From Entomortierella parvispora (taxonomy: Eukaryota > Mortierellomycota > Mortierellomycetes > Mortierellales > Mortierellaceae): a DNA stretch of 64,000 nucleotides. Position 1 is the stretch's first letter. The number at the start of each line of letters is the position of its first letter. The stretch lies in the NCBI GenBank assembly GCA_963573315.1, contig OY752143.1, positions 2,728,001 to 2,792,000 on the forward strand, given 5' to 3'. Made by a program: the position numbers and the translations under genes. Shown in pieces: positions 43,100 to 53,156 of the stretch. The notes below the pieces were generated by a model, which saw only the letters and a list, made by a program, of their open reading frames with translations, was not told the DNA's origin and searched no databases.

Positions 43100-46000
43100 C
43101 TAATGCACAGCATCCAGAGTTGCGAAAGACTGTGACCCTGCTTTGAGCTGGGCAGCCCTAAAGGCCAACAGCAAGGCCTCTTCCTTATCGCTGCCGACGC
43201 GCTCTGAGTAGATTACACCCTGCTCCGTGTGAACGCACAATCTATTGTCTCGCAGGTGCAAAGATATAACTCGGCTGCAGCTATACGGGAATAGATGGTG
43301 CTCATAAAGGCATGCCATCTCATCATCTGTTAGGTGTGAAAGCAAATTACACAGCGAACGGCACTGTTTTCCTAGAGTGGCTGAAATAGAACTTTTAACT
43401 TGTGTATCACCATCTTTGAGTGCAGCAACGAGGGACTGGATGACCGACTCCGACAACATAGACTGGTTTCCTAATGCGGATGCTGCTGAAGACCTGACTC
43501 TTGAATCGTCGTCCCTGAGTGCAGCAAGGATGGACTGGATGACTGATTCCGACAACATGTGCTGGTTTCCTAATGCCTCTGCTGCAAAGGACCTGACCCA
43601 CTCATCGTCGTCCCTGAATGCAGCAGCAAGGGACTGGATGACCGATTCCGACAACATAGACTGTTTTCCTAATGCGGATGCTGCTGAGGACCTGACTCTT
43701 GAATCGTCGTCGTCCCTGAGTGCAGCAGCAAGGGACTGGATGACCGATTCCGACAACATAGACTGGTTTCCTAATGCGGATGCTGCTGAGGATCTGACAT
43801 TCTTATTATCGTCCTCAAGTGCAGCAACGAGGGATTGGATGACCGATTCCGACAACATAGACTGGTTTCCTAATGCCTCTGCCATTGAGGATCTGACGCT
43901 CTCATTGTCATCTTTGAGTGCAGAAACGAGGGACTGGACGACCAATTCCGACAATGTAGACTGGACTCCTAATGCCTTTGCTGCCGAGGACCTGGTGCTC
44001 TCATCATCGTCCTCGAGTGCAGCAACGAGGGACTGGACGACCAATTCCGACAACATAGACTGCTTTCCTAATGCCCTTGTTGCTGAGGACCTGATATCGC
44101 CGTCGTAGTCTTTGAGTGCAGCAATAAGGGACTGGATGACCGACTCCGACAACATAGACTGGTTTCCTAATACCTCTACTGCTGAACATCTGACTATTTT
44201 TACGTCGTCCTTGAGTGCAGCGACGAGGAACTGAATGACCGATTCCGACAACGTAGACTGGTTTCCTAATGCCTCTGCTGCTGAATACCCGACATCCGGA
44301 TCGTCGTCCTTGACTGTAGCGACGAGGGACTGGATGGCCGATTCCGGCAACGTAGACTGATTTTCTAATACCTTTGCTGCGATAGTCCTGACCCTCCAAT
44401 TGTCGTCATCCTTGAGTGTAGCGACGAGGGACTGGATGACCGATTCCGACAACGTAGATTGCTTTATTAATACAGTTGCTGCTGAAATTCCGACCTTCAA
44501 ATCGTCGTCCTTGAGTGCAGCTACGAGGGACTGGATGACCGATTCTGACAGCATAGACTGGTTTCCTAATGCCAATGCTGCTGAAAACCTGACGCTCAGA
44601 TCATGGTCCTTGAGTGACGTAGCAAGATACTGGATGGATGAACTCGACAATGCTGAGCGAGCTCCCAAAGTACACATGAGTGAAGCCTTCCACGATGGTA
44701 CTGAGTCCAATGTCCCAATTAGGAGTGCCTCTGGAAATGAGGGTTGACTACCTAGCATGCTTCTATTATATTCATCGTGCTGACATATTTGCATTTCCAG
44801 GCGCAGCCACTCTGCAAGATCCAAGTCCAATGCCACCAACGCTGTAGAGTCCAATCGAGTGCGAACCTCATTCAAGCAAGATGCTAGTATCTGCTGATGC
44901 CGGACCCCAATCAAGTCGCGAGGTGCTCCTTGCAAAAGCTCAAAGAAATTGCTCAGCGGTTCTCCTTCTAGTAATCCTGCCACCATCGACCACACAATCT
45001 CAAATTGAGGGTTGTACTTGTGTTGGTGAACAAAAGCTGTCATTTCCTCAATGGTCATCATTCCAGCCGAGTAGCCTGATTGTTGAAGGTGGAAATGCCG
45101 GACTATCCATGTTGCCGCGAAATATTCCTGGAAGGTCAGATGTAAAAAGTGCCAGACTTGTCGAGAACTACCATTTTTGTGTTCCAAATCCGCATCCGCC
45201 GTATGCAGGAATGATGTTTGCTTCATGACTTTAACGAGTTGAGGGGGTGAAAGTCGTTGGTTGTCCGCTGCTTCGTCTTCGAGATCCTCAAATGCACTGA
45301 GCAGAGCGTCTTCGTCGAATTCGATCTGGTGATTGTTGTTCATTCCTTTGAAGGCGAGATACCCAAGATGTTGCAGCTCGGTAGCCATCAGTTCATCGAT
45401 CTTTTTCGGTTTTAGTTTGACAATCTCATCTTCCTTCAGATGTTTTCCACCAGCTGTCTTTTCAAGTCGAATTGCATCCTTGCACCACAGTTTCCGCACC
45501 ATCAGCTGATACAACCCAGTCATGGTGATAGCGATGCCGTCATTCGGAAGTGAATCCCAGCTCAAGCAGATCACATCAAGTTGAACAGGAATATTGACGA
45601 GTCCTTGAATCAACGGTGTTTGTCGAATAAAGTCCTGCACTGTCCTCATTGCTTCGGGATCGAGAACTTTGACTAGGAAGTCATTGACATTCTGTTGACT
45701 GAATCCAACAGTTTCGAATTCCAGATCAATTGGTGGCAATATTTTGCTGTCAAGGCCAGAGGGCCGTGAAGTGATGATGACATGTTGTTGCCCGAGTAGG
45801 GTCTTTAAGAACGACCTGAATGTTCTGCTTTCGTCACTCCCAGTGTCCCCTACAATCTCATCCAGGCCGTCCAAGATGAAAAGGACTTTGCCCTGTTGAG
45901 TGGCTGTAGTAAGAGCGCGCGCCAGTGCTGCTGCTTCTTCGTCGTAATCTTGAGAGATAAACACTTGCTCGCGAAATAGACCTTCCAGAGTGCGGATCTT

Positions 46001-48558
46001 GAATCCCTTGAGTCGACGCAATGGGATCCACAATACTATGTCGAACTGATCCCTCCACAGCCCATTCTGATGTGCATGGACAATTTTCTTGCATAGTGTT
46101 GTTTTGCCGATGCCAGCTCGTCCTTGCACCAAAATTCTTTTAGGAACCATCTCCTTCCCATCACGCAGTTTGCGCTTGTCGAAAAGCCGCTCCAATGGGA
46201 TCAGCGATTGGGTATCGGTGTTTTTCACATTTTCGAAGCTCGGGATCCGATGAAAGACAGCTCCTTGTGCTTTGAGATCTTCCTTTTCCTTTTGTCGATG
46301 TTCTGGTGCTTCAACAATCGCTAGATTGACAAAACATGTCTCCAAGTCCAGTTCATCACCCGACACTCTTAGGATGGAGAGGTCTGGTGCATGGTAGGTC
46401 TTGAGCGCGGCGTGAATATCATCAAGACTGGGCCGTCCAGCGGGATTCGGTAGGTTATCCAGTTTCGTATTCCGACGGCTCCGATCCTGAATAGCCCTCA
46501 GCAGTGTGGTATTGGCAGTGATATAAACAGCGGGATCGACAGGCCGGATATTCCAAGGTTGCGATTGTAGGTTTGCATTTGAATTCAACATGGTGCCCTG
46601 TTTCCCCATCTCTTCCACTTCCACCAAGGAGCTGGAGGCTGTACAAGGTTCAAGTGTAAACAAAAGCGTTAGAATCAAAAAGGCTTGATAGGTCTAATCA
46701 GCAAACATGTAGTTTACAGAACATTGAGATATCTATACCTTCAAAGTGCGTCTCACTGATGGAGGCTAGAGCAGCCAGTATGTCAAAAATGATTTGACCA
46801 ACCTCTTTTTGACGTTCCCAAATACCATTGGCTCTGTAAAGTGCTCTCAGAAAAGCCACAGCCTCTTGCCGTGTCTCCAACGCCCACTGCGTGTCGACTG
46901 CAAACTGCCCAAGCAACTGGCATATCCCCCATTGAAACATGAGTTGATGCCGGCACAGTACGGTGGTGACCAGATCCTTGAACTGAACCAGTTTGCCAGT
47001 CTGGATATACGATTCCGCTGTGCGAAGGGCGCGATACCAGGCTCTCTTGAATTTGAGACCCTCCTTTGCCGTGAATGTGGGGCTTTCACGGTTCTTGAGT
47101 GCCTCCAAGGCGTCCTTAAGTATCCTGGCACCTCTTTTGCCGACATCATACAGTTTTTCCAACCCTTCGAGCGCGTCTCTTATTTCCGTCAGATCAGGCG
47201 TTTTGGCAAATACTACACCGCCCTTCAATGTGAGCCACAGTCGTCGGAATCCTGCGTGCCAGATATCGTCATCATCAGATACATTGAGCAGCGCCTGTGT
47301 GGCGTACGCAGCCTGGAAGGTGAGATAAGGATTCTCGCAGGACTCTGACTCCCGAAGAAAGTCTGTCAATGGCCCGTGGAGGTTAACGCGATCGACACCA
47401 CCGATATGAGCATCCACCATCGCATCCAAAACCCGCGAAGTAGCAAGAAGTAAGCGATACTGATAGTTCACTGAGTGGGTTGGCCTGAGTCGCTTATGAA
47501 GAGACCGAAGAATGGTCACAAGGTCATCCGAATCGATCGATCCTAGAGCAGCTCCTTGAATTGCCTTTGACAGTCCTTCCAATAAATGCAGATGAAGAAT
47601 GTCCGAATTGTTAACAGTGTCGATGAAAGTCTTGATAAGGAACCGAGAGTACTCGTCATTGAGCACTGGGGCCAACGGAACAACCTCGGCAACCATGGAT
47701 GAGTCTTTCATGATATCCTTGGCAAATTCCTGAACAATTTGAATAGACAGAGTCTCCAAGCGATCCTTCTCTGTCGGGTTGTTTAGAGTTCTGCGTCGCC
47801 AATCAAGATCATCAGGAGAGATACCATCCTCTTGAACTGAAGGCTGCAACAGTGCAAGGCAATAAGCGAGTTGACGAGTGGTTTGTAGAGGTTCACCTGG
47901 ACAAGGAAGAGGGCAGATATAGGGCTCTGGGTCCACATCCTTGTTCAAGAGTAGTGGGGATGCTGGAATGACATTAGCCGTCGAGACAGAGATGACCGTA
48001 TGGGAGGCAGATAGAGCCAGTTGTTGAAGGGTGGATGTTGTGCTGATGGGAGCAGCGGCAGACGTGGTGATGGTGGCCGGAGTGGAAGTGTTGCAGCCTG
48101 ATGATGCCAAAGAGTTCCGATGGGAAGTTACTACCAGGTCGAATGGTTGAGATATGAGCGAAGAAGGAGCGATGGCGGCTGCACAGATCTTCGTTCTCTC
48201 TTCGAGGTGTTGTCTGGGAGTTTGATATCAATATTCAGTTTGAAAGTTCCACGAGTACCTCCAACTCGAAGCTGACAGCTATAAGTGCTACCTACCTCAA
48301 AATCTCTGCTCTCTGTCGGCACTTGGCAGCTCTGTCCTGTAGTCCGTTGTTATCTAGCACCACGGCGAGGTCTTCGAACACAGCCCTCATTTCCTTCAGA
48401 GAGTGAATATCCGTTTCCGACGCATTGACTTTATCAAGGGCCTTCTTGACAGTCCGGTAGTGCTTGGTGATGGTGGACTTAGAACCTCGGGTGTTCCGAG
48501 CAGCATCGACGTTGGTCCTTGCCCGCGCCAAAGCATCTTGCACTGAAAGGTGCTGCAT
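43100..48558 (-). CDS. NLR-like STAND protein: helical N-terminus, NACHT NTPase, HEAT repeats
   Basis: This is a 1758-residue protein from three exons, 48558-48296, 48213-46739 and 46638-43100. Residues 1-90 form a small helical module (ALARARTNVDAARN, KALDKVNASETD). About 150-570 is an all-helical ARM-like region (LLEGLSKAIQ, LVTILRSLHKRLRP, LMFQWGICQLLGQFAVD). The NACHT domain has Walker A GRAGIGKTT (752-760), Walker B VLFILDGLDE (near 831-840), ITSRPSGLD, and a winged-helix end with FLHLTFQEYFAATW. Residues about 1244-1672 are 13 HEAT-like repeats of 33-34 residues, with consensus SESVIQSLVAALKDDD then VRSSAASALGNQSML. A C-terminal domain of 86 residues follows. This is the plan of fungal NLR/STAND proteins, thought to act in non-self recognition: ligand binding to the repeats, oligomerisation through NACHT and signalling through the N-terminus. 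No known effector domain was recognised. The ATG at 48558 opens the conserved module. Confidence 0.88.
43361..44647 (-). repeat. Tandem 99-bp coding repeats (HEAT-like array)
   Basis: Thirteen consecutive units of 99 bases (102 in two of them) encode the HEAT-like repeats of the NACHT protein. Units in the 3' half of the gene are strikingly alike at the DNA level, including long stretches with the same synonymous choices. The variable codons cluster at the loop between the two helices (after KDDD) and at the start of helix B. The first unit, near 44,600, is the most diverged. Internal identity like this suggests recent unequal exchange or gene conversion within the array. Confidence 0.9.
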
Positions 48559-49067
48559 GATGATCACGAATGGTGTTCTTGTTCCGAGAAATATTCCCAG
48601 TTTTGGAGCCTCTGCAACTTGTGGTCGTGATGGAGACACCTTAGAATTAGGACGTTCTGGCTATCAAAAAAAAAAAAAAAAAAACACAAGACTAACGCAG
48701 TTTGAGGAAAAAGAAGATGATTACGAAGGAGGAAGCCGAGTCTGAAAAAAGTGGATGTGTGGACAAGAGTGAAGTGAGTAACGTGAGAAAAGAAAACAGA
48801 AAGAGCACAGCGACACCACTCCCATTTCCCACAGCGTACAGGGAACAAACAACGGGATGGCGAAGCAAAGCGGGCAAAGAAAATACGAGAGCGAGAAACA
48901 TGTGCGACACACACCCCTGTACACTGCCCTGCTTTGCGCATCTCTCTGAGCTTTCCTTTCCTCCTTCTCATTCCCACGCGAGGGGTGTTGTATCTTTACA
49001 GGTTCAATGGACCCCTTGCCTTTTATGTATATGTTCATTCTAATGGGTGTTGCTTTTTGTTTTCTAT
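48559..49067. other. Promoter region of the NACHT gene
   Basis: These 500 bases lie between the NACHT gene start and the TMEM164 stop on the same strand. They contain a poly-A run at 48,665-48,682 (T-rich in the gene sense). No further elements were recognised. Confidence 0.45.
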
Positions 49068-50875
49068 CTAAAGGGTCTTTTTCTTGTTCATGCTGTTAAT
49101 GATGCCTCCCTTTCCAGAAGCCAGCTTCCTGGAAGACAACAGCGTCTTGGGGGAGACGATGGCCTTGACCCCATATTCCCCATTCACACTCCGTCGAGGC
49201 AGCCATTGAATAACGACCTCGACCAAAAAGTATCTCGACATTGTCAAAAACACACAGAAGGCGTACATGACGGGCCGGTACCATCTTCCGAACCACTGCA
49301 AAGGTCCTGGTGGGGGCATCAACAGATAGTTCAGATTCCGACCATGGAACAAAGCCATGGAGCTCAAAACTGCCGAATGGTAAAGCGCAAAGAACGAGAA
49401 TGACATCAGAGCCACATCCATGGAAAGAGGCCAGATCACGTAGCGGTTCGACCAGATCATGTACACTGGCGTCAGCAACAGCAGGTAGTGTTCTATAATA
49501 GCAACAAAACAAGGAGGGCCGAGCAAGGGTTAGCCAGTGGTCCAGACCTCAAAAACAGCCTGCTATGAACGTGCTTTTGCCAAGAAGAATTTTTTGTCGT
49601 TTCGTTTCCACACTGATAATTCAGTTCATGACTATTGTCTCCTGTGTTGTTGATCCTGTGCCCAGTCCAATTTCCTGAACGAATGTGCCCACATGCCGTC
49701 CGCTTGTTTTTTCCTGTCGTATAAGCCCTTACCAATGAAGAAGTTTTCCACCTCAAAGAATTGGTCATAGTCACGAAGATCGGGGGACAACAAAGCCAGC
49801 ATGCTAAAAGAAATGAGAGAAAGGACGAGAGGTGTTAGAACGTGGCTTTCTCGTCGGCTCTCCGACACTTGGTAAAGGGGTCTCAATCGATTCACACATG
49901 AAGCATGAAGGCACAGGGTGGAATTATCCTTTGCCGTCCAATCATCTCACATCCTCAACCCCACAAGGAGCAAAGGAAGAGAAACAAAAAAAGATACAAC
50001 GTCCTTGTGGCACCATTGTGACAACTGCACAAGAGATACTTACGTTCCCCACATGATATGGAAATAAACGTTCAAGAGCAGATGGGGCCACTTTTTCTCC
50101 TTGGGTCCAGCCAGGATGGCAATCAACATCATGGCGGACATATGACAGGGCTGCAAGAGAAACAGCAATCCGCCTCGGGCCCACTTTTGATAAACGGTGA
50201 TCAATAATGAGGTTGCCAAGGTCACCAGGACCGTGATCTCAATCTTTGACTTTTTCTTGGGTGCGACATACAAGTCAAACAAGGTGGAGATGGGCGATCT
50301 ATGTTGTTGGATGGATGCAAGGTAAGCGACAAGGCAGAAACAGGATTATAGAAACCAAATACTAATAATAATAAAAAACAATGGGGTTGGGGTTGGATCT
50401 TCAAGCAAGAAAATTTGTTCCTTTTCGATCCCTTGCTCAAATTCTGATGGCCGCAAACCATCTTATCAATCCTGAACCCCTCCACAGGGGATTAAGGTGT
50501 GGAATAACGTAGCACGAACAAACAATAGCGGTTACTGTACCCAGGAAAGAGAGCGCGACGGTAAAAATAGCGGACGGTATAGATGAAGAGCGCGTTGTAA
50601 ATGACAAACTCGACGGTGTGCCGACGAGGAGAGAGGTACCTGGAGAGGGACGAAAGAAAGAAGGAAGGAAGGGAATGAAAAGAAAGGAAAGGAGGGAAGA
50701 GAAGAGAATGCGATTCATTGTTAGATGGAAGAGTGGACCAAAGGAGAACAGGAGAGAGTGATACCGGGGAATAGGTTGAACGGTACCATGAGCCATTCAG
50801 AGAGGTTTCCCAATTCGTCTCGAAGGGCATCTCTGCAGCGACGGACAAGAGCCAGTCGCCCATCCGGTCAAACAT
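49068..50875 (-). CDS. TMEM164: TMEM164-family membrane acyltransferase
   Basis: This is a multipass membrane protein of 312 residues related to human TMEM164, reported as an acyltransferase that builds polyunsaturated ether phospholipids. Exons are 50875-50787, 50639-50541, 50298-50044, 49803-49733 and 49492-49068. The hallmark segment RGGLLFLLQPCHMSAMM carries the conserved Cys (114) equivalent to the human catalytic residue. Further family blocks are LLNVYFHIMWGTMLALLSPD, DQFFEVENFFIEHYLLLLTP, FFALYHSAVLSSMALFHG, and NLNYLLMPPPGPLQWFGRWY. At least seven hydrophobic segments are visible. The exon 1 to 2 junction (donor GTACCG) was chosen because only it continues NGSW into YLSPRRHTVEF in frame. 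It is divergent from the downstream acidic protein gene with a 480-base gap. The C-terminus ends in a basic tail. Confidence 0.9.
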
Positions 50876-51357
50876 GATGAGTGAGTAAGGAAAGGGGAGG
50901 AATGAGGAATGAGTGGATGGAGAGAATGGAAGGACGGAGGGTGATGAATTCAAGCGAAGGAGAAGGGGTGATGAGAGATGGGGAGAGGGAGAGAGGGAAA
51001 GAGAGAATGGAGGAAGCAGGAAAGAGAAAGAGAAGCAAGACGGATGCACAGGAACAAGAACAAGAATGAAAGGGGATCTGATCAGCGAACATCATGTCTC
51101 ACTCTCTTCTGTCTCACACCTCACACCTCACACCTCACACCTCACACCTCACACCTCACACCTCACACCTCAAACCCACACCCGCTCCTTGCCTGAAAAT
51201 GAACAGGAAAAGAGGTGGCCAAAAGCGTATTCAAGAGAAAGTTCGGTGGTCACGTGGAGTCCATCCCCCCTTTTTCGTGTTCTTCGACTTTCTTCTTTGG
51301 CTGTGTGCTGTGCTGCTTCGTCCTTCATTCCTCCTGCCCTTTGCTCCCATTACTGCC
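50876..51357. other. Divergent intergenic region with heptamer repeat
   Basis: This lies between the TMEM164 and gag-like gene starts. It is purine-rich near 50,885-51,060 and then has the CTCACAC heptamer repeat. If the gag-like gene starts at its most upstream in-frame ATG (51,094), the repeat would be translated. I judge it more likely to be leader sequence. Confidence 0.45.
51112..51172. repeat. Heptanucleotide tandem repeat (CTCACAC)n
   Basis: About eight to nine perfect copies of CTCACAC occur in a row. The unit is not a multiple of three, so a translated array would cycle every 21 bases (7 residues). It lies just upstream of the gag-like gene. Confidence 0.9.
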
Positions 51358-53085
51358 ATGACTCGACCAGAGGCGAGCCAGGGCTCCCACAAAGGACTCT
51401 CCTCTGCCAAACCACTATGGAGACCCTCTCGTTCCTCTTCTCCTTCCTCCCCAACTTCCCGATCCCTCATTTCACGATGCGACATCGTCTATCGGACTCC
51501 AGAGATAACAGCCGGCAAAACCAATCTGCATGTCCGCTCAAGCACTGGCATGCCCCACACCTTGGTCTTTTACCTCCCCCGCCGCCACAACCCCTATGAG
51601 TTTCAACGTGAACTCTCCTCTTCCGTCTTGGCCCACACCTTCCTCTATGAACTCCCTGCCGACCCTGGCTTCCGAAGAGTCGATATTTCCTTCCTAGAAG
51701 GAGGCGAGTCCCAATTCGAAGCTCTCAAATGCCAAGGCGGCTTCGCCTTTGGCGGCGTCTTTTACAAAGCCGTCGTCCCCGTCTCGGACATGTCCAACAG
51801 CATCCTCAAACTATCTCTCAAACACCTCCCTCAACATTTCTCTTCCACCCACCTCCTCTCCCTTTTCGGTCCCTATGGCACCGTCTTGGAAGTGGGTCGT
51901 TACTACAATGAATGTGGGATGGGAGAAGGCAAAGACGTCATTCGGGCTTATACAGGGTTTGGATACCTTTTTTTACAACGGCCATTTGGCAAGGACACGC
52001 CTCAAGAACCGATTCCTGCCTCGTTTGATATTCAACAAGATGTCCGACTCTTAGCCCGGGTGGTCCCTCCTAAACTGACGGACAGGGACCAAAGTCACCA
52101 ACGGCAACCCCAGAAACATCAACAAGAACAACAAGAACAACAACAACCGTCAGCCTCCTCTTCTCCTGCCGGCGGCAATCGTAAAAGGAACAATAGAGGC
52201 AAGCGAAAGCAACAGCGGTCTTTAGCAGTTGAAGACGTTGGAACCACAGGAACCAATTCAAATTCTTCAAGTACAGCTGCCATCGCTGCCAATATACCAT
52301 CAACGATTTGTTCCGAGATCGTTGCTACCAACAGAGAGCAGGAGCAGGAGAGAGAAGAGGAGGAGGGCGAGCGAGACCAGGAAAAAGAAGACGGGGAGAA
52401 AGAGCAAGACTGGAAGAAAAAAGACAAGGTGGGAGAGCAAGACTGGAGGAGAAAAGAAGATGAAGAGGGAGACCAAGACTGGGAGACAGAAGACGAGGAG
52501 GAAGGAGCCTCTGAATACGAAGACGCGTCCGAAACATTTTCAGAAATCGAACCTCCAAATTACTCAAAGCTCTTCCCGACATCTGAAGCACCCAGACAAG
52601 AACAATGTCAGGAAGCAGAAGACGAGGACGAGGACAAGGAGGAGACAGAGCCTTCAGAGCACAAAGGCGCGTTAACAAAACTACCGGAAAGCAAACATCT
52701 CATTGTCTCTTCTCCTTCACAGGAACAATATACCTCGACAGTAACAGCATCCAGGGCAATTATAGGTTCAGCAAAAGCCATCACAACGGCAGCAGCAGCC
52801 ACCACAACGGCAGCAGCAGCCGTGGTCATTGCAGCCATAGCCGGCGTGGTAGCAGCCGCAGGGGGGCTGATTTGGCTAGCGACACTCGCACACTCAAATG
52901 CGTACAAAGGAAAAGCCAAAGTGATAGAAGCATGGCATGGTCGTGAACCTCGCGTCTTGGCCCAGATCTTGCTGCTATTGTTCTGCGTGTCTTTTTTTAT
53001 TTGTTTCTGTTTTCTGTTTTCGTTCGTGGCCATCTTTGGTCTTCTTTTAGGTTTCTCAGAGATTACGATCGACATAATACCCTGA
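51358..53085 (+). CDS. Acidic protein with gag/RRM-like core and C-terminal membrane segment
   Basis: This is a single-exon frame of about 576 residues from the ATG at 51358. The frame is open upstream, with ATGs at 51199 and 51094 that would add a hydrophobic N-terminal stretch, so the start is undecided. The core (about residues 50-220) has TLVFYLPRRHNPYEFQREL, LKLSLKHLPQHFSSTHLLSLFGPYG and TVLEVGRYYNE, followed by GFGYLFLQRPFG. This resembles RRM folds and the gag-like RNA-binding parts of fungal retroelement proteins, but no zinc knuckle follows. Next come a Gln-rich linker, a basic RKRNNRGKRKQQR patch and a long Glu/Asp/Lys repeat region (DQDWETEDEEEG type). The C-terminus is an Ala-rich segment and a strong membrane helix (ILLLLFCVSFFICFCFLF). 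It may be a domesticated gag-like gene; function is unknown. It converges on LRG1, 71 bases away. Confidence 0.65.
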   Translation: MTRPEASQGSHKGLSSAKPLWRPSRSSSPSSPTSRSLISRCDIVYRTPEITAGKTNLHVRSSTGMPHTLVFYLPRRHNPYEFQRELSSSVLAHTFLYELPADPGFRRVDISFLEGGESQFEALKCQGGFAFGGVFYKAVVPVSDMSNSILKLSLKHLPQHFSSTHLLSLFGPYGTVLEVGRYYNECGMGEGKDVIRAYTGFGYLFLQRPFGKDTPQEPIPASFDIQQDVRLLARVVPPKLTDRDQSHQRQPQKHQQEQQEQQQPSASSSPAGGNRKRNNRGKRKQQRSLAVEDVGTTGTNSNSSSTAAIAANIPSTICSEIVATNREQEQEREEEEGERDQEKEDGEKEQDWKKKDKVGEQDWRRKEDEEGDQDWETEDEEEGASEYEDASETFSEIEPPNYSKLFPTSEAPRQEQCQEAEDEDEDKEETEPSEHKGALTKLPESKHLIVSSPSQEQYTSTVTASRAIIGSAKAITTAAAATTTAAAAVVIAAIAGVVAAAGGLIWLATLAHSNAYKGKAKVIEAWHGREPRVLAQILLLLFCVSFFICFCFLFSFVAIFGLLLGFSEITIDIIP

Positions 53086-53156
53086 CAGCTGTGAAAAAAT
53101 GACGAGAGAGAAAAAAAAATAAAAGAATATAAAAAAAATGATAGTAGACCCCCCTT

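Noticed and set aside
43377-44108. Long plus-strand frame of 243 codons opposite the HEAT repeats
   Set aside because: It is the antisense reading of the 99-base repeats: a multiple of three in length, so an open antisense frame repeats itself. It has no start context or family and lies wholly inside the NACHT gene.
43100-46678. NACHT part as a stand-alone gene starting at 46678
   Set aside because: A clear acceptor at 46638 and donor at 46739 link it in phase to the upstream ARM-like exon, a combination usual for this family.
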